64,000 nucleotides of DNA from Symbiodinium natans (lineage: Eukaryota; Sar; Dinophyceae; Suessiales; Symbiodiniaceae): positions 591,001 through 655,000 of the forward strand of contig CAJNDS010002823.1 of the NCBI GenBank assembly GCA_905221605.1, in the 5' to 3' direction. The position numbers and the translations under genes are program-made. The notes beneath the pieces are model-generated. The model did not search any database, had not been told where the DNA came from, and was given only the letters and a program-made list of their open reading frames with translations. Numbering within the stretch: the first letter of the stretch is position 1; each line of letters begins with the position of its first letter. Below are positions 43,680-53,937 of this stretch, piece by piece.

Positions 43680-45423
43680 CCTACTAAAGATATATAATCC
43701 CTATATTCCCAATTTAGGGTTTTTTTTACTAAAGATAATAATCCCTATATTCCCAATTTAGGGTTTTTTTTACATGCAATGACTCCCAAGTTAGGGTTTA
43801 GGATGGTTTAGGGTTTAGGGTCTAGGGTTTAGCTTGTTAGCTTTGTTTTTCTCTTTGGGGGGGGGGGGGGGGGTTCTGAAGCAAATAGAAATTACGGAAC
43901 CTATAACAGCCCACTGCAAACCGGACAAACATTGCTATGGGATGTGTCACCATAACCTCTTGATGTGTGACCCCAACATTCCGGGTACCCATATCATACT
44001 TGGGCCTGAAAGGGTTCCTAGATTGTGGCTTTCGGGCCCATCAGGGATTAGGGTTTAGGGTTTAGGGTTTAATTAGGGTTTAAGGTTCAGGGTTCAGGGT
44101 TTAGGGTTTAGGGTTTAGCCACATGGGACCCTCAGGGTTAAGCTTCAAGCTTGAAGACTTGATCACCGGCAAGCTCGGGCCCAAAACGCGCGAAGTCCCG
44201 AAGCCCTCCGTCCGACTGTCTGGGAAGGAGTACTCTACTCCCCTTATAGAACCGTAATAAAAAAAACAGTATGTTTACTATCCTCTTGGGTTTTATATGA
44301 AAAAATTAAAAAAAAAAAAAAAAAACAAAGGGGCATGTAGAGTATGCCAAAAACCGCGGCTGATGGATTAACCATACGAGCGAAAGAGAAGCCGTTCGCT
44401 GTTGTGCAAAGAAAAGTGGGGCTGTCGGTAAACAAGGTACCCTAACCCTAAACCCTAACCCCTAAACCCTAAACCCTAAACCCTAAACCCCAAACCCCAA
44501 AAAACCCAAAAAACCCAAACCGAAGCCCCGGAGTGCTGTTAGGATGCCTCAGGAGCTACTGCAACCTGAGGCGCTTCCGCCACGGGCTCCAGATTTCTCT
44601 TCATGCTCCGGCAACGGGTTTTTCTGTTCGGCTTAAAAAAAATGCTTGTTGGTGGGTGGTGGGCATGGGCATTGAAGCCTTGTCTGCGCTGCTTGAAGCT
44701 GCAGAGAGAAGGGGCGCGGGCCTTCTTCAGGAGCTTCTTTTTAGGGGGGCACTTGTGGGGAATGTAGGCCTGCCGAAACTTGCAAAAGGTCAGGTCATGT
44801 AACGCACTTTGGCAAATATGCAAGCAGAGGATGCACCTTCAGTATATTATATATATATATTATTATTATTATTATTACGTATTATTATTATTATTATATT
44901 ATTTCATCGCGTCATGTCGGCTTGGGGCGTGAGGGTATGTGTTGCCGTTGCTGGGTGCTGAGAGCCGAGGCCAACAGATCGTGCAAACAGCGGAGTGCGG
45001 GGCTCTAAATTCTAGGGCCTTGGGGAACTTCTATACTCGAAAACCTAAGGCGCTCTTGGTGAAATGAACGCCTCAGCATCATCCTGTAGCAGGTCCTTAC
45101 GCTACAACTCGCGACAGCTAGGGGGACCTATACTGAGTATACTAGGGGATAGGATTAGGGGGACCCTTGGGGATATAGACCCTCTGAATAAGGTCTCTGT
45201 TTAAGAGAGCCAGAAGAGGGTAAAGAAGGGGTTCCCTTTTAAGGGTCCCCCTTATCCTACCTAGGATATACATTGCCACTTGTGCCACCTATGAAACGAT
45301 GCTGCTGAGAAATGCATGGTGCCACCTCTGAAACAAACCCTAAACCCTAAACCCTAAACCCTAAACCCTAAACCCTAAACCCTAAACCCTAAACCCCCCC
45401 GCCCCCCCCCCCCCTGCAGCCAG
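43680..45423. other. Spacer with duplications and microsatellite
   Basis: A 44-bp tandem duplication (TACTAAAGAT ... AATTTAGGGTTTTTTTT) at about 43680-43775, TTTAGGG at 44045-44120, an A-run at 44307-44325, CCCTAAA at 44440-44500, an (AT)n/(ATT)n tract at 44842-44905, and CCCTAAA at 45335-45395. An inverted repeat at about 45140-45270 has TAGGATTAGGGGGACCCTT opposite AAGGGTCCCCCTTATCCTA. Confidence 0.5.
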
Positions 45424-45502
45424 GGGCATGCTGAGCCACAAGGAAGTCACTTTATCGGCGTATCAGCATCGGCTTTGTCAGGACCCGCCTTTCATCAACC
45501 GG
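45424..45502 (+). CDS. Candidate internal exon
   Basis: A C-rich run ending TGCAGCCAG|G is followed by 26 codons, GMLSHKEVTLSAYQHRLCQD then PPFINR, up to CGG|GTTTAGGG on the plus strand. The minus strand has no comparable acceptor. This is among the best candidates. Confidence 0.52.
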
Positions 45503-46009
45503 GTTTAGGGTTTAGGGTTTGGGGTTTAGGGTTTCCTTCATCCTCATCTGGGGCTGAGAAAACAATTATGGGGTCTTCAGGCTGAAGCTGTGGGTTATTC
45601 AGGGCCCATGGAGCTCTACAAGAATGCTCCAAACCAGCCTCCGTTCCACCCCCTAATGACCCTCAACCCCGCGTCTGTGCCGCCGCACCTGGATCTCGCT
45701 GATCTCAACTTCCTCGGACCCTAAACCCTAAACCCTAAACCAGGAGCCGCGCCATGTTGGGTCTCAGGGCTTTGGGGGTGGGGACTTCAGGGCTTCGGGT
45801 CCACGTTGGCTGCTGAATATGTTGCTGTTTAGGGGGGGGGGGGGGCGTTGGAGCATCCACGGGAAGCCCTACGCATCCCCTTCGTGCAGTTCCTGCAACC
45901 AAACAGTGAGGCGACCGAAGCAGGAGTTCCGCGCCGGAGGCAACAAGAAATGCCAACAGCGACAATTTTCAACTTAGAATGTTACCATGTATCTACAAAT
46001 CTGCAAAAA
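45503..46009. other. Spacer
   Basis: A short TTTAGGG array at 45502-45535 and a G-run at 45832-45845. No gene is recognised. Confidence 0.4.
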
Positions 46010-46083
46010 TCATAACTGGCTATAGCCGCAGTTAGGGCACTCTTTAAACCCTACTTATACCTACCCATGAACCTTCGAGTATG
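46010..46083. mobile_element. Family C fragment
   Basis: Right half of family C (CCCTACTTATACCTACCCATGAACCTTCGAGTA, arms shortened), followed by a short tandem repeat of its end (GAACCTTCGAGTATGCATTG twice). Confidence 0.5.
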
Positions 46084-46261
46084 CATTGAACCTTCGAGTA
46101 TGCATTGGGCACGGGGCATAGCAGCCGCGTCCGAGGGCTCGCATGAGCGGCTCCCCAAAGCGCGCCCGCACCTGCTGCTTCGAGAGCCAAAACCCATGCG
46201 TGGCAACCCTAAACCCTAAACCCTAAGCCCTGAACCCTGAACCCTAAACCCTAAATCCAAC

Positions 46262-46378
46262 AAATGGGGGTTTACGATCTTCGCGGTACCTTGTTGGGGT
46301 CCAATATGAAAAGGGGATCCTGCTACTTGGGGTCTATACGAGGGGCCCCTTAAGCCTTCATATCGTAAACCCCCAAAT
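46262..46378. mobile_element. Family D fold-back element
   Basis: TGGGGGTTTACGAT and ATCGTAAACCCCCA are perfect 14-bp arms, 117 bp overall. Confidence 0.65.
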
Positions 46379-46392
46379 CCCACAGGATCCAC

Positions 46393-46496
46393 GTACTTGG
46401 AGGTTTATCGCCAGGTCGAGGTAGGGCTAGATGTACCAAAAAAAGGCTGTAGCTAGAGCTATCCTACTTACAACTACCCATGAAGCTCCGAGTATG
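46393..46496. mobile_element. Family C fold-back element
   Basis: TACTTGGAGGTTTATCG at the left and ACAACTACCCATGAAGCTCC at the right. Confidence 0.6.
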
Positions 46497-47019
46497 GTAA
46501 TCTCACGAAAGCAACTGGGCACAACAAATCATGCTAGATAGGGCTGCTGGAACTTCGGAACCTAACTCCATGGTATAGGGGCCTTAATGATTTTGGGATG
46601 GGGTCTTGGGGTTCACATCGGGACCATACGGGAAGACTGGTAGTATTTAGTTGAAGCCCTCAAACATGGAAGCCTTCATGCGAACTTGTTACCGGGTAAC
46701 TGCTTTTTGCTTCAGGAACGCCCCTCAACATATTCTGCCTTTTAAGGGCAAATATAGGGATTATTGTCTTGTTTCTTAGGTATCCTGTGGGGTTGGGAGT
46801 TCCAGGAAAATTTTCAATAGCCCTAAGCGCAAACAACTTCCGACCGAGATGCACCGGTACCAGGATGGTCATGGTTGGACGTAAAAAAATGTCGGGCAAT
46901 TGAAGGCACAACTGTTTACAGCCTTTATGCAGGCTACGCCGAACCCTACGTCTAACTCCTCATGAACCATCGTTGGCCCTAAGCCCTAAGCCCTAAACCC
47001 TAGACCCTAAACCCTAAAC

Positions 47020-47105
47020 CCTACTTGGAGGTTTACGGGTACTTCTAAGTAGGGATATAACTACCCCACGTAAGGTCGTAACTGCTACCCTACCTATGTA
47101 CCATA
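47020..47105. mobile_element. Family C fold-back element, right arm decayed
   Basis: CTACTTGGAGGTTTACGGGT at the left; AGTAGGGATATAA and CTACCCTACCTATG remain in the centre and right. Confidence 0.5.
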
Positions 47106-47289
47106 ACCCCTGCCGCCTAAACCCCGCAAACTGTGCAAAAGGGGCTGTCGCGACTTATCGGCCAAAAAGGTCTGGGGCTTCTGTGTCTCACAACCTTGCC
47201 CAAACACCTCAAAGACTCCCAAAACCCCAAAGGACTCTGAACCCTAAACCCTAAACCCTAAACCCTAAACCACTAACCCAAACTTCAAC

Positions 47290-47373
47290 CCCCAAGCCCG
47301 AACTAGGTTGAGCCCCCGCCTTCTCCAGCGCAGGCGCCTGCGCGTCGGAGGCGCGGAAGGTCAGGAAGACCAC
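47290..47373 (-). CDS. Candidate internal exon
   Basis: Acceptor AACGACCAG|G and donor TTGGGG|GTTGAAG bound 28 codons on the minus strand, VVFLTFRASDAQAPALEKAG then AQPSSGLG. CCCTAAA lies to the left and TTTAGGG to the right. Confidence 0.48.
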
Positions 47374-47611
47374 CTGGTCGTTGGGTTTCGGGTTTAGGGT
47401 TTGGGGTTTAGGGTTTCCGGTTCAGGGTTTAGGGTTGGAGCTTCGGGTTTGGGACTTTTTTGAGGTTTCGGGCTTAGGTCTTAGGTGCTTCTACTGATGG
47501 CGTTGAGGCTTTGAGGTTTGTTGTGAGGTACGGGGCTCTTTCAGGAGCAGTGGTTCTAGTGTAGGGGCTCCTAAACCCTAAACCCTAAGCCCTAAACCCT
47601 GGGGGCCAAAC

Positions 47612-47667
47612 CTCCAGAACCCAAAGTGACTCGACGGTTCGAGGGATCCTGACTCCATCCGGGGATC
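47612..47667 (-). CDS. Candidate internal exon
   Basis: Acceptor GGATGTGTTAG|G and donor CTGGAG|GTTTGG bound 56 bp on the minus strand. The frame is DPRMESGSLEPSSHFGFW. Confidence 0.4.
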
Positions 47668-47699
47668 CTAACACATCCAAAGGCTTTAGGGCTTATGAG

Positions 47700-47880
47700 G
47701 TATTAGGGTTTAGGGTAGGATTAGGGTTTAGGGTTTTGAGGGCATAGAGGGTGTCTAGGGTATGGTATATACGGTATATGGGGTATTCAGGGTGTATCGG
47801 GTATACAGGGTATAGTATAAGGGGTATAGGGAAACAGGGTATACAGGGCATGCAGGGTTTAGGGTCTATGGTAGAGGAAG
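47700..47880. repeat. Decayed array of GGGTATA-like units
   Basis: TTTAGGG words grade into GGGTATA, GGTATATGG and AGGGTATACAGGG words, suggesting an array that drifted to a new unit. Confidence 0.6.
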
Positions 47881-48192
47881 TCCTCTAAAGCCCAAGTATA
47901 CCCTGTTTAGGTCCACACGGGCTCTTAGCGCGTCAGGAGACCTAAGTCAGCACAGGGGACAAGTGTACCATAGCAGGGACATGCCTGGCGCTATACTAAC
48001 CAACCCTAAACCCTAAACCCTAAACCCTAACCCAAAACCCTAAACCAGAACACCGCCAGGTCGACAACCCCAAAAAAGAGCAAAGGCGGAAACACAATAC
48101 AAGTACCAACCTGCTTCATCTTAGGTCTTCCACCCTACTGTCCCACACCCACTCCAAAACCACTCCAAAAAGAAGCACAAAGAACTCAAGTA

Positions 48193-48294
48193 GGGATGTT
48201 CTCCCCTCATACGAACAGTCGTTAATGATTAGGGATTGTAGTGCCCCGTGCTATAATCCCTAAGAAGTACTGTTGGTATAAGGGGGAACATCCC
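48193..48294. mobile_element. Family A fold-back element
   Basis: GGGATGTTCTCCCCTCATAC opposite GTATAAGGGGGAACATCCC. Confidence 0.7.
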
Positions 48295-48392
48295 AACCCT
48301 AAACCCTCAACCCTAAACCCTGAACCCCTTCGGAAGACTCAACCCTAAACCCCAGACCCCAAACCCTAAACCCTGAGCCCTAAACCCTAAAC

Positions 48393-48475
48393 CCTGAAGC
48401 CAAGGCCCTTGCCGTATTCACGCAGACGAAGGCCAGTAGGAGGTAGATCACCTGGCTCGCGCGATCGGCAGGTAC
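48393..48475 (-). CDS. Candidate internal exon, membrane-helix-like
   Basis: Acceptor CTGCATTCTGAG|G and donor TTCAGG|GTTTAGGG bound 83 bp on the minus strand. The frame ADRASQVIYLLLAFVCVNTA is strongly hydrophobic in the middle. A second frame is also open. Confidence 0.4.
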
Positions 48476-48707
48476 CTCAGAATGCAGGCCCCGCATCGCT
48501 AAGGATTTTAGGGTTTAGGGTTTAGGGTTTGACAGTTGCAGAGTTATGCAGCTTATGACGAGAGTTCGTAGACTAGGGTGTAGTCCATGTGCTAGTGTCG
48601 ACGCCGTGGAAGTGATCTCATGTTGCGGAATTTTGGGAATGACAGAGCCCGAAACACTGAATCCTAAACGCTAAACCCTGAACCCTAACCCCCTCAAACC
48701 CTTGCAG

Positions 48708-48754
48708 AGCCCAAAGTCCTGAAGCCTTTCCTCAGTTCCCTAGGGATCCGATGA
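48708..48754 (+). CDS. Candidate exon
   Basis: Acceptor CAAACCCTTGCAG|A on the plus strand, frame PKVLKPFLSSLGIR then TGA. It sits in a 60-bp gap between CCCTAAA and TTTAGGG arrays. Confidence 0.33.
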
Positions 48755-48780
48755 GGGTTTCAGGTTCAGGGTTTAGGGTT

Positions 48781-48984
48781 GGGGTGTTCCCCTTTATACG
48801 AACAGTCCTTAATAGGGATTATAACAGGGGGTACTATAATGACTGTTAGCTAGGCTGCCCAGTAACCTAGGCTTAAAAAGGGTGCCCTTTTTTGCTTAAA
48901 GGGGTTTACAAGGGAGTCTAAACCCCCCAAAAAGGGAATAAGTATACTACTGGGCATCCTAGTTAGTATAAGGGGGAGCATCCC
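48781..48984. mobile_element. Family A element interrupted by a family B element
   Basis: Family A arms (GGGGTGTTCCCC at the left, AGGGGGAGCATCCC at the right) enclose a complete 113-bp family B element at 48850-48962. That element has CTAGGCTGCCCAGTA/TACTGGGCATCCTAG ends and TTAG duplicated on both sides (48846-48849 and 48963-48966). Confidence 0.8.
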
Positions 48985-50521
48985 AAGTTTAGGGTGTAAT
49001 TAGGGTTTAGGGTTAGCGTGCTGCCTTCTTTGGCTTTCAGAAGGGCTTTGACAAGGAATTTGGACCCCAAAGAGGAGAAGGGTATGACTGTGCCTCCTAG
49101 AGCCCTTAATCGTAAAAAAGCCTAGGTCGTAAACCCAAGGATTGGCTTTAGTCCTTATAAACCCTAAGCAACGAACCCTGAACTTCTGCACACCAACCCC
49201 CTCCCCAACACAAAAAGGAAGGAAGCAAGGTGCTGTGCCTACAGCTAGCAACTGCGGCATCCTATGAATGGCACCCGAAAGCCCATTCCGCCCCCCCCCC
49301 CCCCCCCCCCCCCCGAACCCCTAAACCCAAACCCTACAAAAAGGGGATGAGGGTGCTCAGAAACCCAATCCTGAATAAGCCCCAAACCCTGAACCCTAAA
49401 CCCTAAACCCTAGATCCTTCATCCCAGCTCTCCGAGCGTATCCTCCCCAAAGCTCCCGGAAGGCGCACCGCAAGCAAGCTCAGTGCGGCCTTTGCAAGTG
49501 GCTTCTACTTTTTGTTGTGACATATACATATATATTTATATATGTATTTTCAAAAAAGTTTTGTAAGGGAACCTAAACCCCCCCCCACCAAGGGAATAAG
49601 CGCACTAGTGGGCAGCCTAGATATGGTCGGTTCTCAAACTTATGGTCCCTTTTTGGGTACCCTGAATGATAGGGGCCGCCTTATGATAAGGATCCCAAAA
49701 AGGACCACAATTGAGAAGACTCATGATGTTTTCATACTATGATTCTCTATATGAATAATGATACCAATTACAATATTGTGGTTCCAAAGGCCGGGTTTGG
49801 GTTTAGGACTCTAGTTTATCCTTCAGTTGGTAGAAATTACCCCTCCTTAGCTACGTGGTGGAACCCACTAAAGCTGCAGGAATCCCGGGCAGTCTTGAAC
49901 AACCCTTAACGCCAAGCCCCACACCCTAAACCCTAAACCATAGGGGTTAAACCCTAAACCCTAAACCCATGGACCGAACTCCAAGATACCAAAACCTTAT
50001 ATCCTGGTTTAGGGTTTAGGGTTTAGGGTTTAGGGTTTAGGGTTTAGGAGCTCGAAAGACCGAGTGCTGTAGCACAAGTTGGCATCGACCCTCGGCTTCT
50101 GAACATTCGGGCATGTTTCCCTGCCCTGCTGCAGCACCCTTTTGGTGCTTGTACCTTGTGCTTGATGCGCGCGAACATTCTTTCATGCACCTTCAGGTTC
50201 GGGTTCTTGGGTGTAAAACGTTGGAATATTCTGAACAGTTTCGTAATCAGATACGAATATGACAAAGGATATAAAGCAACGAAGAATAGGTCAGATCACT
50301 ACCGCTGCTGCTATTGCCAATGGCGTTCATAACGCGAATAATACTGATATAACCACGAGAGTATGAATAACTTGGATACTCTGAGTATTCCAAACATTAT
50401 GACGATTGTCATAACCCGTATTCACTACTACTAATGATATGTCTTTGATAATCTAGGGCTCAGGGTTTGAGGCTTCTAGAATTCGGGCTTAGTGTCGAGG
50501 GTCAGGGCTCAGATTATAAGT
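48985..50521. other. Spacer with C-run and partial family B
   Basis: C-run at 49291-49314, a partial family B end near 49552-49622 (AAGGGAACCTAAACCCCCCC ... GTGGGCAGCCTAG), CCCTAAA words at 49925-49975, TTTAGGG at 50008-50050, and an AT-rich block at 50230-50450. No gene. Confidence 0.45.
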
Positions 50522-50704
50522 TGGGACGTTCCCCCTTTCTCTAACAGTCCTTTTCGTATGGGTTCTAGTAGGGGGGGTACTATAATCCCCATTAAGGACA
50601 GCCCCCTGGTTCTTAGTTGGGGAACGAGGGAGTAAGGGCCCCCTATGTACCCTTTAAGGGCTTGTATAGGGTACCTCATTCCCTGATTCCCAACTAAGAA
50701 CCAG
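50522..50704. mobile_element. Family A half-copy followed by a separate hairpin
   Basis: TTGGGACGTTCCCCC begins a family A left half. At 50606-50621 and 50689-50704 there is a perfect 16-bp inverted repeat, CTGGTTCTTAGTTGGG, of another type. Confidence 0.6.
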
Positions 50705-50767
50705 CCAGACTGCGATTGGTTTAGGTAGGGACTCGGGGGCCGGACCGGCTTCCCGCCACTCCTGAGA

Positions 50768-50905
50768 AGGGTTTAGGGTTTAGGTTTCAGGTTAGGGTTT
50801 AGGGCTTAGGGCTTAGGGCTTAGGGCTTAGGGCTTAGGGTTTAGGGTTTAGGGTTTAGGGTTTAGGGTTTAGGGTTTAGGGTTTAGGGTTTAGGGTTTAG
50901 GGTTT
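50768..50905. repeat. TTTAGGG array with GCTTAGG sub-array
   Basis: Six successive GGGCTTA units precede about ten GGGTTTA units. Confidence 0.88.
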
Positions 50906-51116
50906 CGAAGGTGGGTTGCAACCTCGGGCTACAGGGTTGACCCTAAGCCCTAAACCCTGAACTTAACCCCCTAACCCTAACCCCTGAACCCTCTCGCTCT
51001 GCCCGAAAGGTCCACATCACGGCAAGGCGAAAACCTGAAGCCCAAGAACAGCTTGTCACGGCCTCAGCAAGGAATGTTCTGGGGTCATTCTGGGATCTGG
51101 GCTGAAGATCACACCC

Positions 51117-51149
<33 letters not shown>

Positions 51150-51565
51150 ACCTAAACCGAAACACGACTCAGGCGGAGAGAAAATCAAAGAGCACCAGCG
51201 TCGAACCATGTCGAACCCCACAAGCCCAAGCCATGAGCCGGAGTCCTGTGAGAACCAGCAGCGGATGAGCCCTGGCGCAAAGGGTGGGTGGGTGGGTGGG
51301 GGATATAGGGTGGGCAAGGGATTTGGAGGGGTTGAGGTTGAGGACTTTGAAACTTGGCGCTTGCGGCGAACCCTATAACATGAAGCCTATGAACGCTACA
51401 CCCTGCAAACCCTAAACCCTAAACATCCTCAAACCCTAAACCCTAAACATCCCTAAACCCTAAACCCTAAACCCTAAATCCCAAACCCCAAACCCTCAAC
51501 GCATGCGCTTCTCCACTCCCGTCCTGCGGAGCTAGGCTGCCTCAGAGAAGCGCCAACTGAAGGAT
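50906..51565. other. Spacer with CCCTAAA arrays and C-run
   Basis: C-run at 51117-51147 and CCCTAAA arrays at 51405-51505. The island 51506-51565 has GCTCCGCAG|G on the minus strand followed by DGSGEAHALR; a weak exon candidate. Confidence 0.4.
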
Positions 51566-51675
51566 TTGGGGTTTAGGGCTTAGGGGTTTAGTAGTTAGTA
51601 GGGTTTAGGGTTTAGGGTTTAGGGTTTAGGGTTTAGGGTTGAGGGTTGAGGGTTTAGGGTTTAGGGTTTAGGCAG

Positions 51676-51758
51676 GGGATCCGAAGTATGGGCCCCCAAC
51701 TTGGGTCCCCTAACCCTTCTATACACTATGCAGAATAAGGGCCCATACTTCGGATCCC
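51676..51758. repeat. Perfect 20-bp inverted repeat
   Basis: GGGATCCGAAGTATGGGCCC (51676-51695) and its exact complement at 51739-51758, with a 43-bp loop. A third, partial copy (CCATACTCAGGGCCCATGG) follows near 51788. Confidence 0.85.
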
Positions 51759-52350
51759 GGTAAATCCCCTTGAACAAGGGTAAGGGACCATACTCAGGGC
51801 CCATGGTTCCAACCTTAGATTAGGGCTTAAGGGGGTTTAGGAGTTTAGGGTTTAGGATTTGGGGTGTCGGGTTTAGGGCTTAAGGGGATTTTAGGAGTTT
51901 AGGGGTTAGGATTTGGTTTAGGGTTTAGGATTTAAGGGCTTCGTCATGGGATTCGGTCTACGCAAAGCCATAGTAGAAGGGCTTTTGGTACCTTACTCCA
52001 GACTCGGAAAAAAGTGGGACCCTCTTGGGTGTGTAGCCTAGTACAGATCCTACAGAACTCGGCGAACATACCCACCAGAAAACCAACGGAGCCTATTGCC
52101 ATGAATTAGGGCCCCCTTGGTTATAGGGTTCTTAGAAAAGGGGGTTCAAGGGGGGTAGGCAAATCAAGGGTTCAAAAACTCCCTACTACCCCTAAAGCTC
52201 CCTACCCCCTCCCCCAAGAACCTTAACCCTAAACCCTAAACCCGAAACCTATATCTTGGGGCTACTTTTGCACAAGGAAGTTCTAACTGCAACCCACATA
52301 AAAGCGGCAGGAGACTCACAGGTACACTTATCCAGGGATGGCCAGCCGTA
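51759..52350. other. Spacer
   Basis: TTTAGGG-like words at 51825-51935, short CCCTAAA at 52225-52245. Unassigned otherwise. Confidence 0.4.
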
Positions 52351-52470
52351 AACCCTAAACCCTAAACCCTAAACCCTAAACCCTAAACCCTAAACCCTAA
52401 ACCCTAAACCCTAAACCCTAAACCCTAAACCCTAAACCCTAAACCCTAAACCCTAAACCCTAAACCCTCA
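52351..52470. repeat. Pure CCCTAAA array, about 16 units
   Basis: An uninterrupted 7-mer array followed by a C-run and the 52519 exon candidate. Confidence 0.92.
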
Positions 52471-52518
52471 CCCCCCTCCCCCCCCCCCGCCCCAACAAAA
52501 GCAACTCTAGACCTAAAG

Positions 52519-52577
52519 GCCCTACATGGATTCCCGGCAGCTCAAAAAGCCTTCAACATGAGTACCGGAAGCTTTAA
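52519..52577 (+). CDS. Candidate exon
   Basis: Acceptor CTAGACCTAAAG|G on the plus strand, frame PTWIPGSSKSLQHEYRKL then TAA, just before a TTTAGGG-type array and after a long CCCTAAA array. Confidence 0.35.
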
Positions 52578-53118
52578 ACTAGGGGGTTTTAGGGTTTTAG
52601 GGTTTAGGACCAACAATCACACATAAAGATAAGGATTCTACAAACAGGGTTTAGGGCTTAGGGTTGTCCAGAATCCCACTTATCGGGGGCCCTTCTACCC
52701 CAATAGTAGGATCCTTATGATTATGTGGTCTTTGGGCCCGTATAGAGCCCTAATGACACAGCACAGCCTCCTGGTAAACCAGCACCCTTGGCCCGTAACA
52801 CGAAAGCTTGTCTGCGGGGATTAGAAGCAGGCGGGCTGTAGGGCCATGAAGTACTTTTAACTTTGGCCTGCTTGTCCATTGTGCTCCCCACCCCCCATTC
52901 CCCCCACGAGGGTTCGTCTGAAACCCTACTCATAACGCAAAATGGGATGCTTCAAGATGATGATGCCGTTTTGGGTACTTACCCGGAGGGGTCCCATTCA
53001 TCACTAAGCCACAAGAGCAAGCAGGGGCCCTACATGGGGTGTTTGTCTGAACCGTACACAGAGGGTGACCCAAAACGGCCCCACATCTTCGAGAATCCCT
53101 AAGCCCTAAACCCTAAAC
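52578..53118. other. Spacer
   Basis: TTTTAGGG words at 52580-52605 and a family D-like fragment near 52665-52740. No gene. Confidence 0.4.
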
Positions 53119-53179
53119 CCTGGGCCGCCCGTCGCTGGAGTTGCTCTCGGAGGCGGTCGTTCTGCGAGTTCAGCGCCGC
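53119..53179 (-). CDS. Candidate internal exon, coiled-coil-like
   Basis: Acceptor AAACCCAGCGGAG|G and donor GCCCAGG|GTTTAGGG bound 61 bp on the minus strand. The frame AALNSQNDRLREQLQRRAAQ has a clear helical, coiled-coil-like pattern. Confidence 0.48.
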
Positions 53180-53512
53180 CTCCGCTGGGTTTGGAGGTTT
53201 AGGGTTTATAGGTTTAGGGTTTAGGGGTTTAGGGTTTAGGGTTTAGGGTGCTTTTTGGCTTTTTGGAAGGATTTGTGGGGTTTGGGGGGTAGTTTAGGGG
53301 TTTAGGGGCTCAAGGTGACAGGGGAGGTTTGATGGGTCGGAGTTTCAAGAAGCTTGGGGCTGGGGGAAATAGTACGTAGGAAGGTGTCCGGCTTCTGTCG
53401 ACGCCTTGGACGAATGGGCAGACAGGGAGAGAGAGAACGACCGAGATAGTGACAGAGAGGGACAAGAGACAGTGAGACAGCGGCGGAGAGATAGAGAAGG
53501 GCACGGGTTGGG

Positions 53513-53937
53513 ATGTTTCCCCTTTTTCTAACGAAGGGTGCCCCGCCGTGGGCGACCACAATCTGAATGTCAGGATCAGGGGTGGTTGACCCCCCCCCGC
53601 ACCCGGCCCCCCCCGCCCCTGTCCCACACCCCCCCCCTCTGCCCCTTTGCGGGTTTGGCTTGAACCTTGAACCCCAAACCCAAAAACACGAAACCCCAAA
53701 CCGTGAACCTTGAGCCCTAAACCCTCAACCCTTAACTAACCCTCAACCCTAAACCCCAAACCATAAACCATAAACCCGGAACCCTAAACCCTAAACCCAA
53801 CCATTATTGCTTGGGGTCCAGCGACTTGGGCGCTACGGAATCACCATGCTCACGCGGATGCGCTGGGCCGGGCCGAGGCAGGTCGCGTAGCGATAATCCC
53901 TGCCAAGGAGCTGTGAGTAGAAGGGGGAACATCCCAG
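53513..53937. mobile_element. Split family A arms
   Basis: Left arm GGGATGTTTCCCCTTTTTCTAA at 53513 and right arm AGAAGGGGGAACATCCC ending 53937, with about 380 bp of other DNA between them, including a CCCTAAA array and the 53822 exon candidate. Confidence 0.45.
53822..53881 (+). CDS. Candidate internal exon
   Basis: Acceptor TTGCTTGGGGTCCAG|C and donor GAGGCAG|GTCGCG bound exactly 20 codons on the plus strand, RLGRYGITMLTRMRWAGPRQ. It lies between the two separated arms of a family A fold-back element. Confidence 0.45.
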
